Assembly (NCBI GenBank): GCA_015680685.1
Contig: MNCI01027001.1
Location: 88,974 to 152,973, forward strand
Length of the DNA: 64,000 bases
Source of the DNA: Gnetum montanum
Lineage: Eukaryota; Streptophyta; Gnetopsida; Gnetales; Gnetaceae
Direction of reading: 5' to 3'
Shown here: piece by piece, positions 46,700 through 57,369 of the stretch
Numbering within the stretch: the stretch's first letter is position 1
How the letters are laid out: every line of letters begins with the position of its first letter
Notes under the pieces: generated by a model
What the model was told of the DNA's origin: nothing
What the model saw: only the letters and a program-made list of their open reading frames with translations
The model's database searches: none
Position numbers and translations under genes: made by a program

Positions 46700-47880
46700 G
46701 GTCATCCCTTCTCAGAGGCATTATGTACACTGGTTGTCCTAAGTTCATGGAAGGGTTTGGTTTATTGCACATTGAATAATAATAACTTATTAGGGCTCTC
46801 AGGTTTGTATATGGTCATGGCCCCTGAAGGAAAGGTTGTACGAATAATGTAAGGTCCTTCCCACAGTGTTTGAAATTTTGTGCATTGTGGCACATGTGTG
46901 GGGTTCTAGTAGAGAACCTTATCTCCTGGTTGATATTTAACCTTTCGAATCTTCAAGTTATAACATTGCTTGTTATATGCCTTGTGCAACTCATTTGATG
47001 ATAGGGCAGCTAATCAATTTTTATCTAGCACATTTAAGGTTGTCAAGCTTTGTTTCTATGCTAGATCTAGATCAAGGTGGAGGTCACAAGCCATTGATAG
47101 TGTATGAAGCTCAGTTTGAATTGGAAGCATTGGAAGCTTTCCGTACACTAACTCATAGGGAGAGTAGCCTATAGGGAGTTTCCAAGTGGAGCGGTATGCC
47201 CAAAGAGCATCATTTAGTTTAGTGCTCTAGTCTCGCCTATACTTGCTAATTGTTCTAGTCAAGATTTTAGTGATCTCCCTATTGGTGACCTCAGCTTGTC
47301 TGTTAGCTTGGGGGTGATAAGGTGTAGTCAATTTATGTTCAACCCCTAAGTGTTGCATTAACTTCCAGAAAGTTGCACCTGTGAAATGTGTTCCGTTATC
47401 CGAAATAAGTGCACGTGGCACACAAAACCTATTTATGATTTGTTGTTGCACAAATTGTGTAGCTGTGGATGATGAGCAGTTTGTAACAGCAGTTGCTTCA
47501 GCCCATTTTGTTAGATAATCTATGACAACTGCAATGTAAGATTTTCCATTTGACATTGGTGTAATGGGCCCCATAAAGTCTATTTCCCAAATGTTGAAAG
47601 GTTCTAAAGGTTGAATCCATTGTTGCGGACCCTCCATTCTAGCAGTCATTCCCCCATCACGTTGAAAGCGCTCACAAGATTGGACAAATTGATGGGCATC
47701 CCGGCATAATGTTGGCCAGTAATATCCTACAAGTAGGATCTTAATAGCTGTTCATCTCCATGCATAGTGATCCCCACAAGGGCCCTCATGAGTGTCTTGG
47801 AGAACTCTTAGTTGGTCCACCTCGGGCATGCACCATTGAACCAAGCCATCAGGACACACTTTGTAAAGTTGTCCATTGAT
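46700..47880 (-). pseudogene. Element E integrase (degenerate)
   Basis: The best open piece (47227-47649) has FNIWEIDFMGPITPMSNGK, RALISDNGTHFTGATF and YHPQANRQAEVTNREI, so the D, D, E residues are present. The zinc-binding region (47870-47650) has HEGPCGDHY, but the second Cys pair reads CERF instead of C-X2-C, so zinc binding is lost. Its frame differs from that of RT, which shows an indel between about 47650 and 47920. The C-terminal part to 46700 is broken by stops. Confidence 0.86.
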
Positions 47881-47923
47881 CTCCATGAAGTCCTTGGCTC
47901 TATGAAGAAACTATTGTTTCTTC

Positions 47924-48430
47924 CTAAAGTCCAACTCCTATGGTTTTTGTTTGGGAAAGGAGATAGGTGAGAATGCTACTATACCAATTTGTCTTCGTGG
48001 GTTGGTTATTCACTACATCGGCAAAGAGGGATTCATCAGGAAAATGATCAGACATTACGTATTCATCCTCTTTGCTATCCCAGCGCAACTGAGATAAATG
48101 ATCTGCAACTATGTTCTCGGTGCCTTTTTGATCAATCATCGTTAGATCAAACTCCTGTAGGATTACCAGCCATCGTATAATATGAGGTCTAACCGTTGGC
48201 TTGTTCATGAGGAACCAGATTGCACTATGATCCATATGGATGAACACTTTGTAACCTAACACATAGTGCCTAAACCTATCCAATGCAAACGCTACAACCA
48301 TTAATTCTTTTTTTGTAGTTGTGCAGTTAAGTTGTGCACTAGCGATACTCCTACTTGCACAGTGGATGTAGTAAGGATGTTTCTGGTCATCTAACTGTGT
48401 AAGTACGGCTCCTAAGGCATAATTGGATGC
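47924..48430 (-). pseudogene. Element E RNase H domain (degenerate)
   Basis: The open piece 47924-48301 reads HMDHSAIWFLMNKPTVRPHI, then LQEFDLTMIDQKGTENIVAD and HLSQLRWDSKEDEY. The upstream start with the first Asp (TAASNYALGAVLTQLDD region at about 48440-48395) has Ala in place of Asp. TTKKELMVVAFAL shows a Lys in place of the expected first Glu of the EKE motif. Confidence 0.8.
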
Positions 48431-49350
48431 AGCAGTTATTATATGGAACGGTCTGGACCAGTCAGGGGCTTGTAGAATGGGAGTTTCTACAAGATTTTAT
48501 TTTAGAGTTTGGAATGCTCGTTCACATTCCATGGTCCATTTGAATGGTGCATCTTTCTTTGTTAGCTCTACCAATGGTTTGGAAATCTTGGAGAAGTTCT
48601 CAATGAATCTCCTATAGTAGCTAGTGGATCCAAGGAATGACTGAATGTCTTTGATAGTTTCTGGTTGACGGGTGATTCCTTGGATGATCCTAATTTTGTC
48701 TAGGTCTACCTCTATTCCTACATGTGAAACCTTATGCCCAAGTACTATGCCTTCTTGGACCATTAAATGGCTTTTCTGCCAGTTAAGCCTTAAATTAGTT
48801 TCTAAGCATCTTTTCACCACTTGCTCTAATTGGTCTAAGGCTTGATCAAAACTTGTTCCATAGGTGGAGAAGTCGTCCATAAAGACTTCCACTCTGTTTC
48901 CTATCTGCTGTTGGAATATGCTTAGAATTAGGCGGTGAAATGTGGCAGGGGCATTGCACAAGCCAAACGACATTTTTTTATATGCAAACGTTCCCCAACG
49001 ACTGGTGAACATTATCTTGGCTTGATCTTTTGGGGCTATCTGTATTTGGTTGTATCCACTATAGCCATCCAAAAAACTATAATAGCGATGCCCTGCTATG
49101 GTTTCTAAGACTTGGTCAATGAATGGCAACAAAAAGTGATCCTTAAATGTTGCCATGTTCAGCAGCCTAAAATCTATGCACACCCTCCATTTGCCTCCCT
49201 TTTTCGGCATAATCACTAGAGGCCTAACCCATTCGCTATCAACAATGGGATATATGAACCTAGCCTTAAGAAGCTATTCTATTTCTTCTTTTAGTACTTG
49301 CTTCAATTTTGGGTTCAACCACCTTTGTGGTTGTTTTTGAGGTTTCATGG
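48431..49350 (-). pseudogene. Element E reverse transcriptase (nearly open)
   Basis: One 239-codon piece (48497-49216) covers most of RT: MPKKGGKWRVCIDFRLLN, HRYYSFLDGYSGYNQIQIAP, YKKMSFGLCNAPATFH, VEVFMDDFSTYG, NLRLNWQKSHLMVQEGIV, and SFLGSTSYYRRFIENFSK. All catalytic Asp residues are kept. It is the best RT in the window for family placement. The upstream part (49350-49220) holds PQRWLNPKLKQVLKEEIE with one stop. Confidence 0.92.
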
Positions 49351-49372
49351 AGGGGTCAGTGTAAATCCTATG

Positions 49373-50524
49373 CTAGCATATCCTAGGATCTATTCTAGTT
49401 AATTTGGGGTATGACCAGGTAAAGGCTTTTGACCACTTGTTTATCACTTTCAACAGTCTTTCTTTTTGTTTGGAAGTAAGTCTTGCATTGATGATGACTG
49501 ATTTTCCATTTTTGAGGATCATATATTCTAGACCAGTGGGCAAGGGTTTCAAATCTAGGGGCTCTTGTTTAAAATTTTTAGGAATTTCCAGCTTCCCCCA
49601 GTTGATGTTTTCAAGGTTAGGGCTTGAAAGTTGGCAGCGGACTTGCTCTAGTGTATCTATGCTTTCAATGTAAGCATTAGTTATTCCCTTAGTTAGTTCC
49701 ATGCACGTTAGTGAGTTGCTCTCTTGATCAGTTATCAGCCACTAGGTGTCTTCTTGTTGTGTGACTTTTGCATACAGGTACTTTTGTATATTGAGGTCTT
49801 GTGCACACCGGTTGCATGCATGTAATGCTAAACTTTGCACAACCCATGATTTCTGCACGCAATTGCACCCTATATCACTGTATGCAATGCATGGAACCTT
49901 CTTCTTCTCAATCTTTCCAAAAGTGTTCTTCTTGGATATTTCCAAAGAAAGATCACAAATTCCTAGGCATGCATCTATAGTACTTAGCCATGCCCTTCCC
50001 ATTATTATAGGGAAGTCCCCTTTTCCATGGTTTACTTGTATCACTAGGAAATCAGCTGGGTACGACCACCCACACACAGTGGTAATAATGTCCTCCACTA
50101 GTCCCAAGGGAATAGTGATGGACTGGTTGACCAGCTCTAGGCAAATATTGCTCTTTCTGAATGGAGGCAGGTTCCAGGCTTTATACATCTCTTGTGATAT
50201 TAAGTTGACTCTGGAACCTAAGTCCAAACAAGCTTTACATGTTTCATTCCCAGTGAGTTGGAGAAATATTAGGGGGATTTCGAGGTCAGAGAATTTCCTA
50301 GGAAGGTGGTCCACCTTAATCGAGTTAGTAACATCATGTGTTAACATAACTGTATGCGTTGAGCTTAGTGTTTGGTTTGAAGGGAGCTCTGAAACCTTAT
50401 TTGATAGAGAGGCGTTCAAAGGTTCAACTGCTTGTGGTTGTGAGGGCTTGGTTGGAAAGTTGGTTCTAAAGAAAGGTATTTTCTTCCTAAGGTTGTTAGA
50501 ACCAACTGCGGTTTGAGGATTCAC
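49373..50524 (-). pseudogene. Element E protease and linker (nearly open)
   Basis: The 260-codon piece 49742-50524 holds the retropepsin: CKACLDLGSRVNLISQEMY at about 50244-50188, then FPIIMGRAWLSTIDACLGI at about 50020-49964. The active-site triad reads D-L-G instead of D-S-G through one TCA-to-TTA change, which would abolish activity. The linker piece 49373-49702 has KLEIPKNFKQEPLDLKPLP. Both pieces share the RT frame. Confidence 0.88.
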
Positions 50525-50529
50525 AGCCC

Positions 50530-52884
50530 TCGTGGCATTGCATTGCTGCAGTTGAGTAGGTAGTTCCCCCTACATTGCTAGAGCAGGTGGTAATGGAGCT
50601 ATCGGTGTGAGAGTTGTAGATGGATTTGGAGGATGGTATGTCTATGGGTTATCTCCCTAGGAGAAAGAGTCCTAAAATACTCTCAAGCTTGGTAGTGATG
50701 TTGTGGTGTAACATGACCAACAGAGTCACATGGAGAGATTGGATGCTGCATGTAGTAGCCATATGGATCTGGTTGCCGGTAGGGGTATTTTTGCCTTGGT
50801 GGTGGCATCCCCCATGACTGTGGGTATTGCCACTATTGGTGTTGTTCAATGGGTTGTGGTGGAGTTCCACTTGGGTAATATGTTGAAGGTTGGTGGAACT
50901 ACCTTGGATTACCTTGGGGATAAGGTAACCGTCGGGGTGCTTGCCATTTATTAAGTCGTGGGTTGAGTGCATACATCCTAGACTCTTGTAGATGTGAGAT
51001 TACTGGGAAACATCCCTTAGGATGGTCATATTGGCATATCTCACATCCGCCATCATTGTCTGTGTCTAAATCCACAACCTCTTCTGTGATGATCATTTTA
51101 CCCTTACCCTTGTTACGTGCATTGTCTACTTCTCTCTTTTTCTTTTTGTCATGGTCATTCCCTCGCTCCCTAGACTCCTCTACAATTTTAAGAACAGTTT
51201 TAAACCTACTATCCAGGGAGTCCCACATGTGATCTACCTTTGCCGACACTTCAATTGTTAATTTTTGGAGTGGCAAGGTTTTCTTATTCACCATCTCTTC
51301 GAGTGGTGACTCTTCTTCCTCCTCATAGAATCTCACTCCCGCTTTTTAGAGGGAAGGATCTTGGTTGTACTCTTCCACACTTTCTCTCTTTCGTAGCTCA
51401 CCTTTCTCTTTGGCTACTTGCTCTAGCAATTTATGGACCTAATGAGACCTAAGCTCTGATAATCTCCCCTGGGCATACATTCCAAGGGTTCTCCTTGTTT
51501 CATGCCTAAGTCCATTTACGAGATGGCGTAGTTGATCCCACTGCGAATAACCATAGCCAGGGCAACAATGTAATAGTGCATAATAGTGGCCCATGGCAGC
51601 ATCCAAGGGTTCATGATTTCCTTGCTTCCATCCTTGGATTTGCTTTCATAGGTTAGGCACTCAGGAGTATGTTTGGTACTTGTCATTAAACAATTCTAGC
51701 ATTGTACTTCACCTCTGAATGGATTCTGGTTCTAAGGATTGGTACCAACTTTCAGCTTCTTTCACTAGTGTCCTTGGGAACAATTTCAATTTTTGCCATT
51801 CGTTTTCTATATTCTGCAAGGCACATGCATCGTGGAATGCTTGTAAATGATTTTGAGGATCAACATTGTATCCCCCCTCAAACTATGGTATGTTATTCAT
51901 GTCTAACCTCTTGATCCTACTATCTTTTTGGTGCCTTGTGGGGATTCTCATAGCCTCCATTATATCTAGCATGCTTCTAGTTGCGAGTAGGGGTTCTTTG
52001 TGATCATCTCGTTCATAGTGTCTATGGTGTCTACGCGGTTCCCTACTCTCCCTTCTTCTATGCCTTGATTCCTTAGAGTGCCCTTGTCCTTGTTCTCGAC
52101 TGTCTCATCGATGTTTTTCACTTTGTTTACCTTTATCCTCACGGTTGGTTTCCTTATGATTGCGGCTAGATACTGAAGGAGAGGGTGAATGTGATGATGA
52201 AGGTGAAAAAGAAGGAGAACCATTGCCATGATAGTGTTTTCTACCTTCTCTTTGGTGATCTCAGCCTTGATCATGATCACGATTAGAACGTCCGTCCTTA
52301 TCATGTGTTGGTGTTCCCTCATTGAAAACTTCGTGTTCGTGGGTATTAGAACTAGGGTTGTGAACTATGGAGTGGAGGTTTTGATACACCACCTCCTGAC
52401 CATTGTTAGGAAGGGGAACATCGTTTGGTGGGGAACCTGTTGAAGTAGGTTCACCACCCCCAATTTCGCTTAAGATGTACGAAGCGTTATGGGGCCATTT
52501 ACCCTTCAAGGATGTGTGGTAACTCTCCTGTCATAAATCCCTTTGACGTTGTGCTTCTATGGGATGATAGTCCCTTGTTTCATGATCACACGCAACATAC
52601 TTCGCATATAAAAGTAGCATGCCTATTCATTTGAGAGCACGACGGAGCATTTTGGGGACTAATCAGTCTGGAGGCAACACTATGTTACCCTCCAAGTCTC
52701 TCCAACGCAGTTGTTCATCTTTATGGAGAATAAAGGTAAAATTAGGTATATACTCATTGTGATGAGTATATACCACATGAAACTATTGAGGAACTGGTGG
52801 ATCTAGGTTACGTGTATTATGCCACTGACTATCTCTTGTGTTAGTCCTAGGCGGTGAAATGTTCTTATGTGGGGAAGAAGACAT
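50530..52884 (-). pseudogene. Element E gag (degenerate)
   Basis: The ATG at 52884 reads MSSSPHKNISPPRTNTRDSQ, close to element B. The N-terminal extension block (NFTFILHKDEQLRW, DLEGNIVLPPD) lies at about 52750-52665, followed by an Arg/Ser/His-rich stretch and the core. The piece 50899-51336 has a coiled segment (LQKLTIEVSAKVDHMWDSL), a Lys-rich stretch, and the knuckle CEICQYDHPKGCF, in which the last Cys of the C-X2-C-X3-H-X4-C pattern is Phe. The tail is Pro/Gln/Tyr-rich. Several frameshifts are present. Confidence 0.82.
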
Positions 52885-53010
52885 TTTGTCTTATTTGGTG
52901 TGCAATTTTTCCATTCTCTTATCTTTCCTTGATTAACCCTAAGGGTTCATTCTAGCATTCCAATGATATGGATGATTTCCTATGTTCTATGTAGTGCACA
53001 AACAACTAAG

Positions 53011-53028
53011 TCCTTGGCAACGGTGCCA
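53011..53028 (-). promoter_or_regulatory. Element E primer-binding site for tRNA-Asp
   Basis: TCCTTGGCAACGGTGCCA on the plus strand matches the tRNA-Asp(GTC) 3' end at 15 of 18 positions and lies one base from the LTR. Confidence 0.9.
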
Positions 53029-53029
53029 A

Positions 53030-53839
53030 TGATGAGTGGTGAGGTACCCCTACACTCAACCATACGAATTCGAGCGTTTCACGTGCAATTCGGTCGAACT
53101 CCAAGGACTAAGTGCTTACGCGCCTTAATGGAACACTCAGGGTTAATCAATCGTTGTCTTCCCAAACTTACTTGTGTTGTCACGATTGTATGGTTAAGTA
53201 TGCTTGAGGTATATGATTTTTATACTTTTTATCTTTTTAATGTCTTATGTTAATAGGGAAAGGTAAAGAGAACTAAGTGACTAACTTACATTAACTATTC
53301 ACTAAGTTCTAATTGTTCCTAACACCAGTATCCATTCCCACTTTCCGCACACATCTTGAACCAGTGCAACGCTGTTGGGATTACCAAATGCTAGTCGTTA
53401 CTGGGTTACCAAGCGCTACACACATGCTCGAAGCGGTCGTACTGAGTGTACTTAACTAGGAGAGTCAAACATTGAGAGAGAGATTAATTAACTGGGAAAG
53501 CATTTAAACATTTAATAATAATTAATTACAATTTAGCTTAATCTGTATGCTACAAGGTTTATGATAAAGTTCATCTTTATTGCTATACAAAAATGTGTGC
53601 TCAGGTATAATTTTCTCAAATAAAGATCCATTCACTTTAAGACTTCTATTGCAGGCACATAGAAATTATTCTAACTCTGGAATGGTAAAACTACAAGAGT
53701 TTGGCTAAGGGTCTAAGTTTATGTATGCGGAACAAAGGGCACCACCTCTTATTTATAGAAAATGAAGTAGGACACGATATCGCATACACGATATCTCGTG
53801 GCGGATGCGATATCGCATACATGATATTGCAGCTCATCA
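53030..53839 (-). repeat. LTR shared by element E (5' LTR) and fragment F (3' LTR)
   Basis: The 810-base LTR has TGATGA and TCATCA ends. GATATC palindromes lie at 53775-53828 and the TATA complement (CTTATTTATAG) at about 53748. On its left is the E primer-binding site. On its right is the 3' end of an ORF3 element (ACTGATTGAAAACTTGTCCT, as beside other 3' LTRs). One LTR therefore serves two bodies, as expected after LTR-LTR recombination. Confidence 0.85.
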
Positions 53840-56401
53840 ACAACTGATTGAAAACTTGTCCTTGAGTTAAAAAAAAATGAGGATGGAGTTCCTTACAAAA
53901 TTGGGAGGTAGGTTTACATGACATTATTTATATGATACTTTATGCCACAGTGATGTTTTACAAAATTAGCACAAGACATGATTGGACAATCTTTGATAAT
54001 AAAGAAAACTGGATGAAGCTCGATGTAGCTTATTTAGTTCTTAGTGGTAATGGAACCTCCATCAATTGCTTCCCCTTGTCATCAGGCTTTTGAAATTTGT
54101 ATCTATTTAGGAGTGTTTGAAGTTTCTCCTCCTTCATTTGTAGGTCATGTATCATCGATGCGTATTGTGCAATGTGTGAGGAAGCTGGTACATCTCATAG
54201 ACATGGTAGCTACAGAAACATTTGATTAGCTTTAACATGCCATGTCGCAAACTACCTCCTCTCCTCTTTGAATGCTCTAGCCTTTGAACATAATTCATAA
54301 TAATCATATAATATTTTGGATAGATTTTTTGCCACATCTTTCTACCCCTGGTAGCTACCCTTTACTACTTCTAACTCAGAGTTTGCCACCTAAAGTTTTT
54401 GTAAGGCATCTTTGCGATCTGCAAAATCCTTCTTGTACAGTGCATATGCAGTTGCTACTTGCTATTCTAGTTCATTTTTGGGACTGCCTATTGTTAACAT
54501 GGCCAAGTTAGCGTAACAAAGGTTAGCTAATTCTATGTATTCTTTTAAATCTTATATCTATAGGTCTTTATTGTTAACCTTTGATTGATGGACATGGGTA
54601 TAACTATCCAAGATGGGCTATCAATTTGGATTTTATGCTAATATATAATTAAGCTAGGCATTAGCCATATGGATCTCCTTCTCATTGATTTGCTTGTACA
54701 TCCCCACCTAGTCACAAAGGTGTTCCTTGAGCCTTTCATGCTTCTTAGCTTTGTTATACCATGCACTGATTTTGATGGTTGATTTCTCTCTTATCACGTG
54801 TACCTCCTCCATTGAGATGGTTTTGTTCTCTCTAGCTAAGCAGCTCATGTCTTGGTTGACTTTCATTAGTTGTTCTCTCAACTGATGAATGCTTTCCTCA
54901 AGAATATTTTTTTGCTTCTCCATAATAGTCAACCTTGTGATGTTTGCAGTGAGTTGTTTGTTCTCTTCTTGTGCTATGATGAGTACCTTAGCATGTGCAT
55001 ATGTTTGTGCTTCTGCTATTGAGGCATTCCACACTACTTTCTCCTTCTCATTCTCCATTTGCTTATTCTGCTCTAACAAGCAATTGATTTTATTTATTCT
55101 AAATTGTACTATTTGGTTAGGTGTAATGAATTAAGTAGGATCTCTTCCTTTTGCCTTTAGGATCATGAGTTCTTCTTGCAATCTCATAATTTTAGCTTTT
55201 GAATGCTCCACCTTGGTCTTTGTGACCAGCTTAACTTTGGTTGCTATTAGCTTTGATTGCATTGTAGTGACATCACTTAGGATGTTGAAAAGTGTTGTGC
55301 TTACTTGTCTAGTCTATAGTAGTTGTTCTAGCACATATTCATGGTAAGCAGGAATCATTGAGGTTCCAACTAGCATCTGAGCATCTCTAGCTCTAGTTAG
55401 GTCCACTAGTGACATAGTAGGTACATTGAAGGATTCCTTAATGTGATTTGTGATCACTTCTACAACTCCCAATACATCTTGGTGCTGCATTACCACAACT
55501 ATGGCTTTTTCTCTAGTTTCAAGCACCACTTGGAATGATGTAGCATTCCCAAAGATCTGTTGTGACCATTGGGCCTCTCCTCTTGACTGCAAAGACATCT
55601 TTTCAATCATAGAATCTATAGAGACTATGGGCTGAATGGCATTGTCAATTACTTTGTAGAGGTTCGTCTCTTCCTATGTTCCCCAACTGATAGTCTCTAC
55701 AATTTGTTGTATATGACTCATTAACGGTTTACAGTCCTATGGTGGTGGTGGTGGAACTTGTTGTTGTTGCTATTCTTGCTGTTGTTGCACTTGCTACTAC
55801 AAACTAGTGGGTCCCACTTTTTGTTGTTGTTTAGTGGTTTGTGTGGTTTCCCTAGCTTTTGTTTCTTTCTCCACTTGATTTTTCTTTAGTGGTGCAAGCT
55901 TAAGCATCTCAGCATATGAAGCATTTTGGGCCTTCTTGAGGATGTCATTAGAGTACCCTAGGATTCCAACATGTTGGCACAGCTTCCTGACTAGGCAACA
56001 TAATTGTGTGATCTTCCCTACCTTCTTTTGATCAAACTAGCTTTGAATCTGCATGAAATAGAGTTGTGTGAGATTAACATTATATTTCCCCGTTAGGATC
56101 GTACTTTCTTTGGCCACATGGGTGGATAACCTGTTGAGTCTTTTGGTGGAAAATAGATGATCTGTGCTAATTTTAAAATAAATTCTTTCCTCCAGAGTTA
56201 GCTCATTATATTCCTTATATTCTTTACCATATGCTCTTCTCAACCATAGTTTTTTGGTTTATGTGTTTGATCTAGCGGAAAAAAGTGCCAATCTTTTCCC
56301 TTCATTGGACACATTTAGAGCTTCTACTATTGCCTTGATCAAATAAGAAATAGAGAATCCCTTTATGTTAACTATAGCATCTTCTGCCTTGTTATGAAAA
56401 A
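53840..56401 (-). pseudogene. Fragment F: ORF3, middle and C-terminal part
   Basis: Reading down the minus strand, it begins in the N-terminal domain at KAEDAIVNIKGFSISYLIKA (about 56395-56335), then RRAYGKEYKEYNELTLEERI (56243-56180), YNVNLTQLYFMQIQS (about 56085-56037), a Gln-rich linker (55800-55740), VVVMQHQDVLGVVEVITNHI (about 55502-55440), and a coiled coil with EENKQLTANITRLTIMEKQK (about 54985-54925). The C-terminal tail ends near 54030 at PLPLRTK. The 3' UTR follows to the LTR. It is cut by element G at 56402, so its N-terminus lies beyond the window. ORF3 here is as divergent from C and G as from A. Confidence 0.72.
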
Positions 56402-56406
56402 ATTAG

Positions 56407-57218
56407 TGATGAGTGGCGAGGTACCCCTACACTCAACCATACGAATACGAGTGTTCTCACACGCAATCCGGTCGAACTCCGCAGATGGACTAGTTGTGGC
56501 ACCTAGATTGTTAACCTTAGGTTGCAGTTTGCTGTCTTCCCACCTAGACTAGTATTATATTTATCACGTATGGTTTAGTCTAGAGTGAGGTGTATGATGT
56601 GTTCCTAATCTAATGCTACTCCTGAAGCAATGGAAAGTAATATTAACTAAGCTAAGCTAGGAGGAAAAGGGAAAGAGAGTCTAATCTAGCCTAAGTGTGA
56701 TGAGAAACTGTTCCTTGATCAATAGTACACATCTTGGATCTCGTGCACAACTACCACTGGGATTACCAAGCGTAGATCCTAGGTACGCCACTGGGATACC
56801 AATTAGTCACACTTAAATGCTCGTAATCAAGTCGTACTCATTCTGCGTTACTAGGAGATAAGGGTGAGAGGAAAAAGTAGTAAATAACAATTAAATAATA
56901 AAGTGAATGCTGTAATGATGAAGTAATCTCGATATTTATTGTCGATCATGTGCATATCCAAGTACGTCACACTCGAATAAAGAATGCCGTACAATTACAT
57001 TCACCACACTACGGGCAGACACTGGAAAAATAATCTAACTCTGGAGGGATCAAACTACTAGAGCTTCGCTACTTCTACTCTAGGATAATGAATAAGGGAG
57101 AGCTGCTTCTCATTTATAGACATTGCGGTGGACTACGATATCGTGGGGGATGCGATATCACGATGAACGCGATATCGCATATGTGATATCGTGGCCCATG
57201 TGATATCACGTCCCATCA
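56407..57218 (-). repeat. Element G 3' LTR
   Basis: The 812-base LTR has TGATGA and CCATCA ends. GATATC palindromes lie at about 57137-57210 and the TATA complement (CTCATTTATAG) at about 57108. It is inserted into F's ORF3; the five bases to its left are ATTAG (56402-56406). The partner site is outside the window. Confidence 0.9.
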
Positions 57219-57369
57219 TACCCCCACGACTGAATAAAAACTCGTCCTCGAGTTATAGTGAGTACACAGTGGATAGGTATGGGATTATTGATGGAAAAAG
57301 AAATGAAAAAATACCACAGTGTGGGAAGACACAACACAGAAAAATACTACAACTACAAAAATGTGGAAG

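Larger units (their letters stand above)
44530..53839 (-). mobile_element. Element E: Ty3/gypsy gag-pol retrotransposon without ORF3
   Basis: This minus-strand element is like B: 5' LTR 53030-53839, PBS 53011-53028, gag, protease, RT, RNase H, integrase, a 3' noncoding region with an ORF3 vestige, and a truncated 3' LTR (44530-44789). Domain text is closer to consensus than in B, with longer open stretches (protease region 260 residues, RT 239 residues). No target duplication can be checked, because the left LTR is truncated and the right LTR is shared with fragment F. Confidence 0.9.

Noticed and set aside
49746-50516. 256-codon plus-strand ORF
   Set aside because: It lies opposite the element E protease region, whose minus-strand reading has clear retropepsin motifs; it is a shadow frame.
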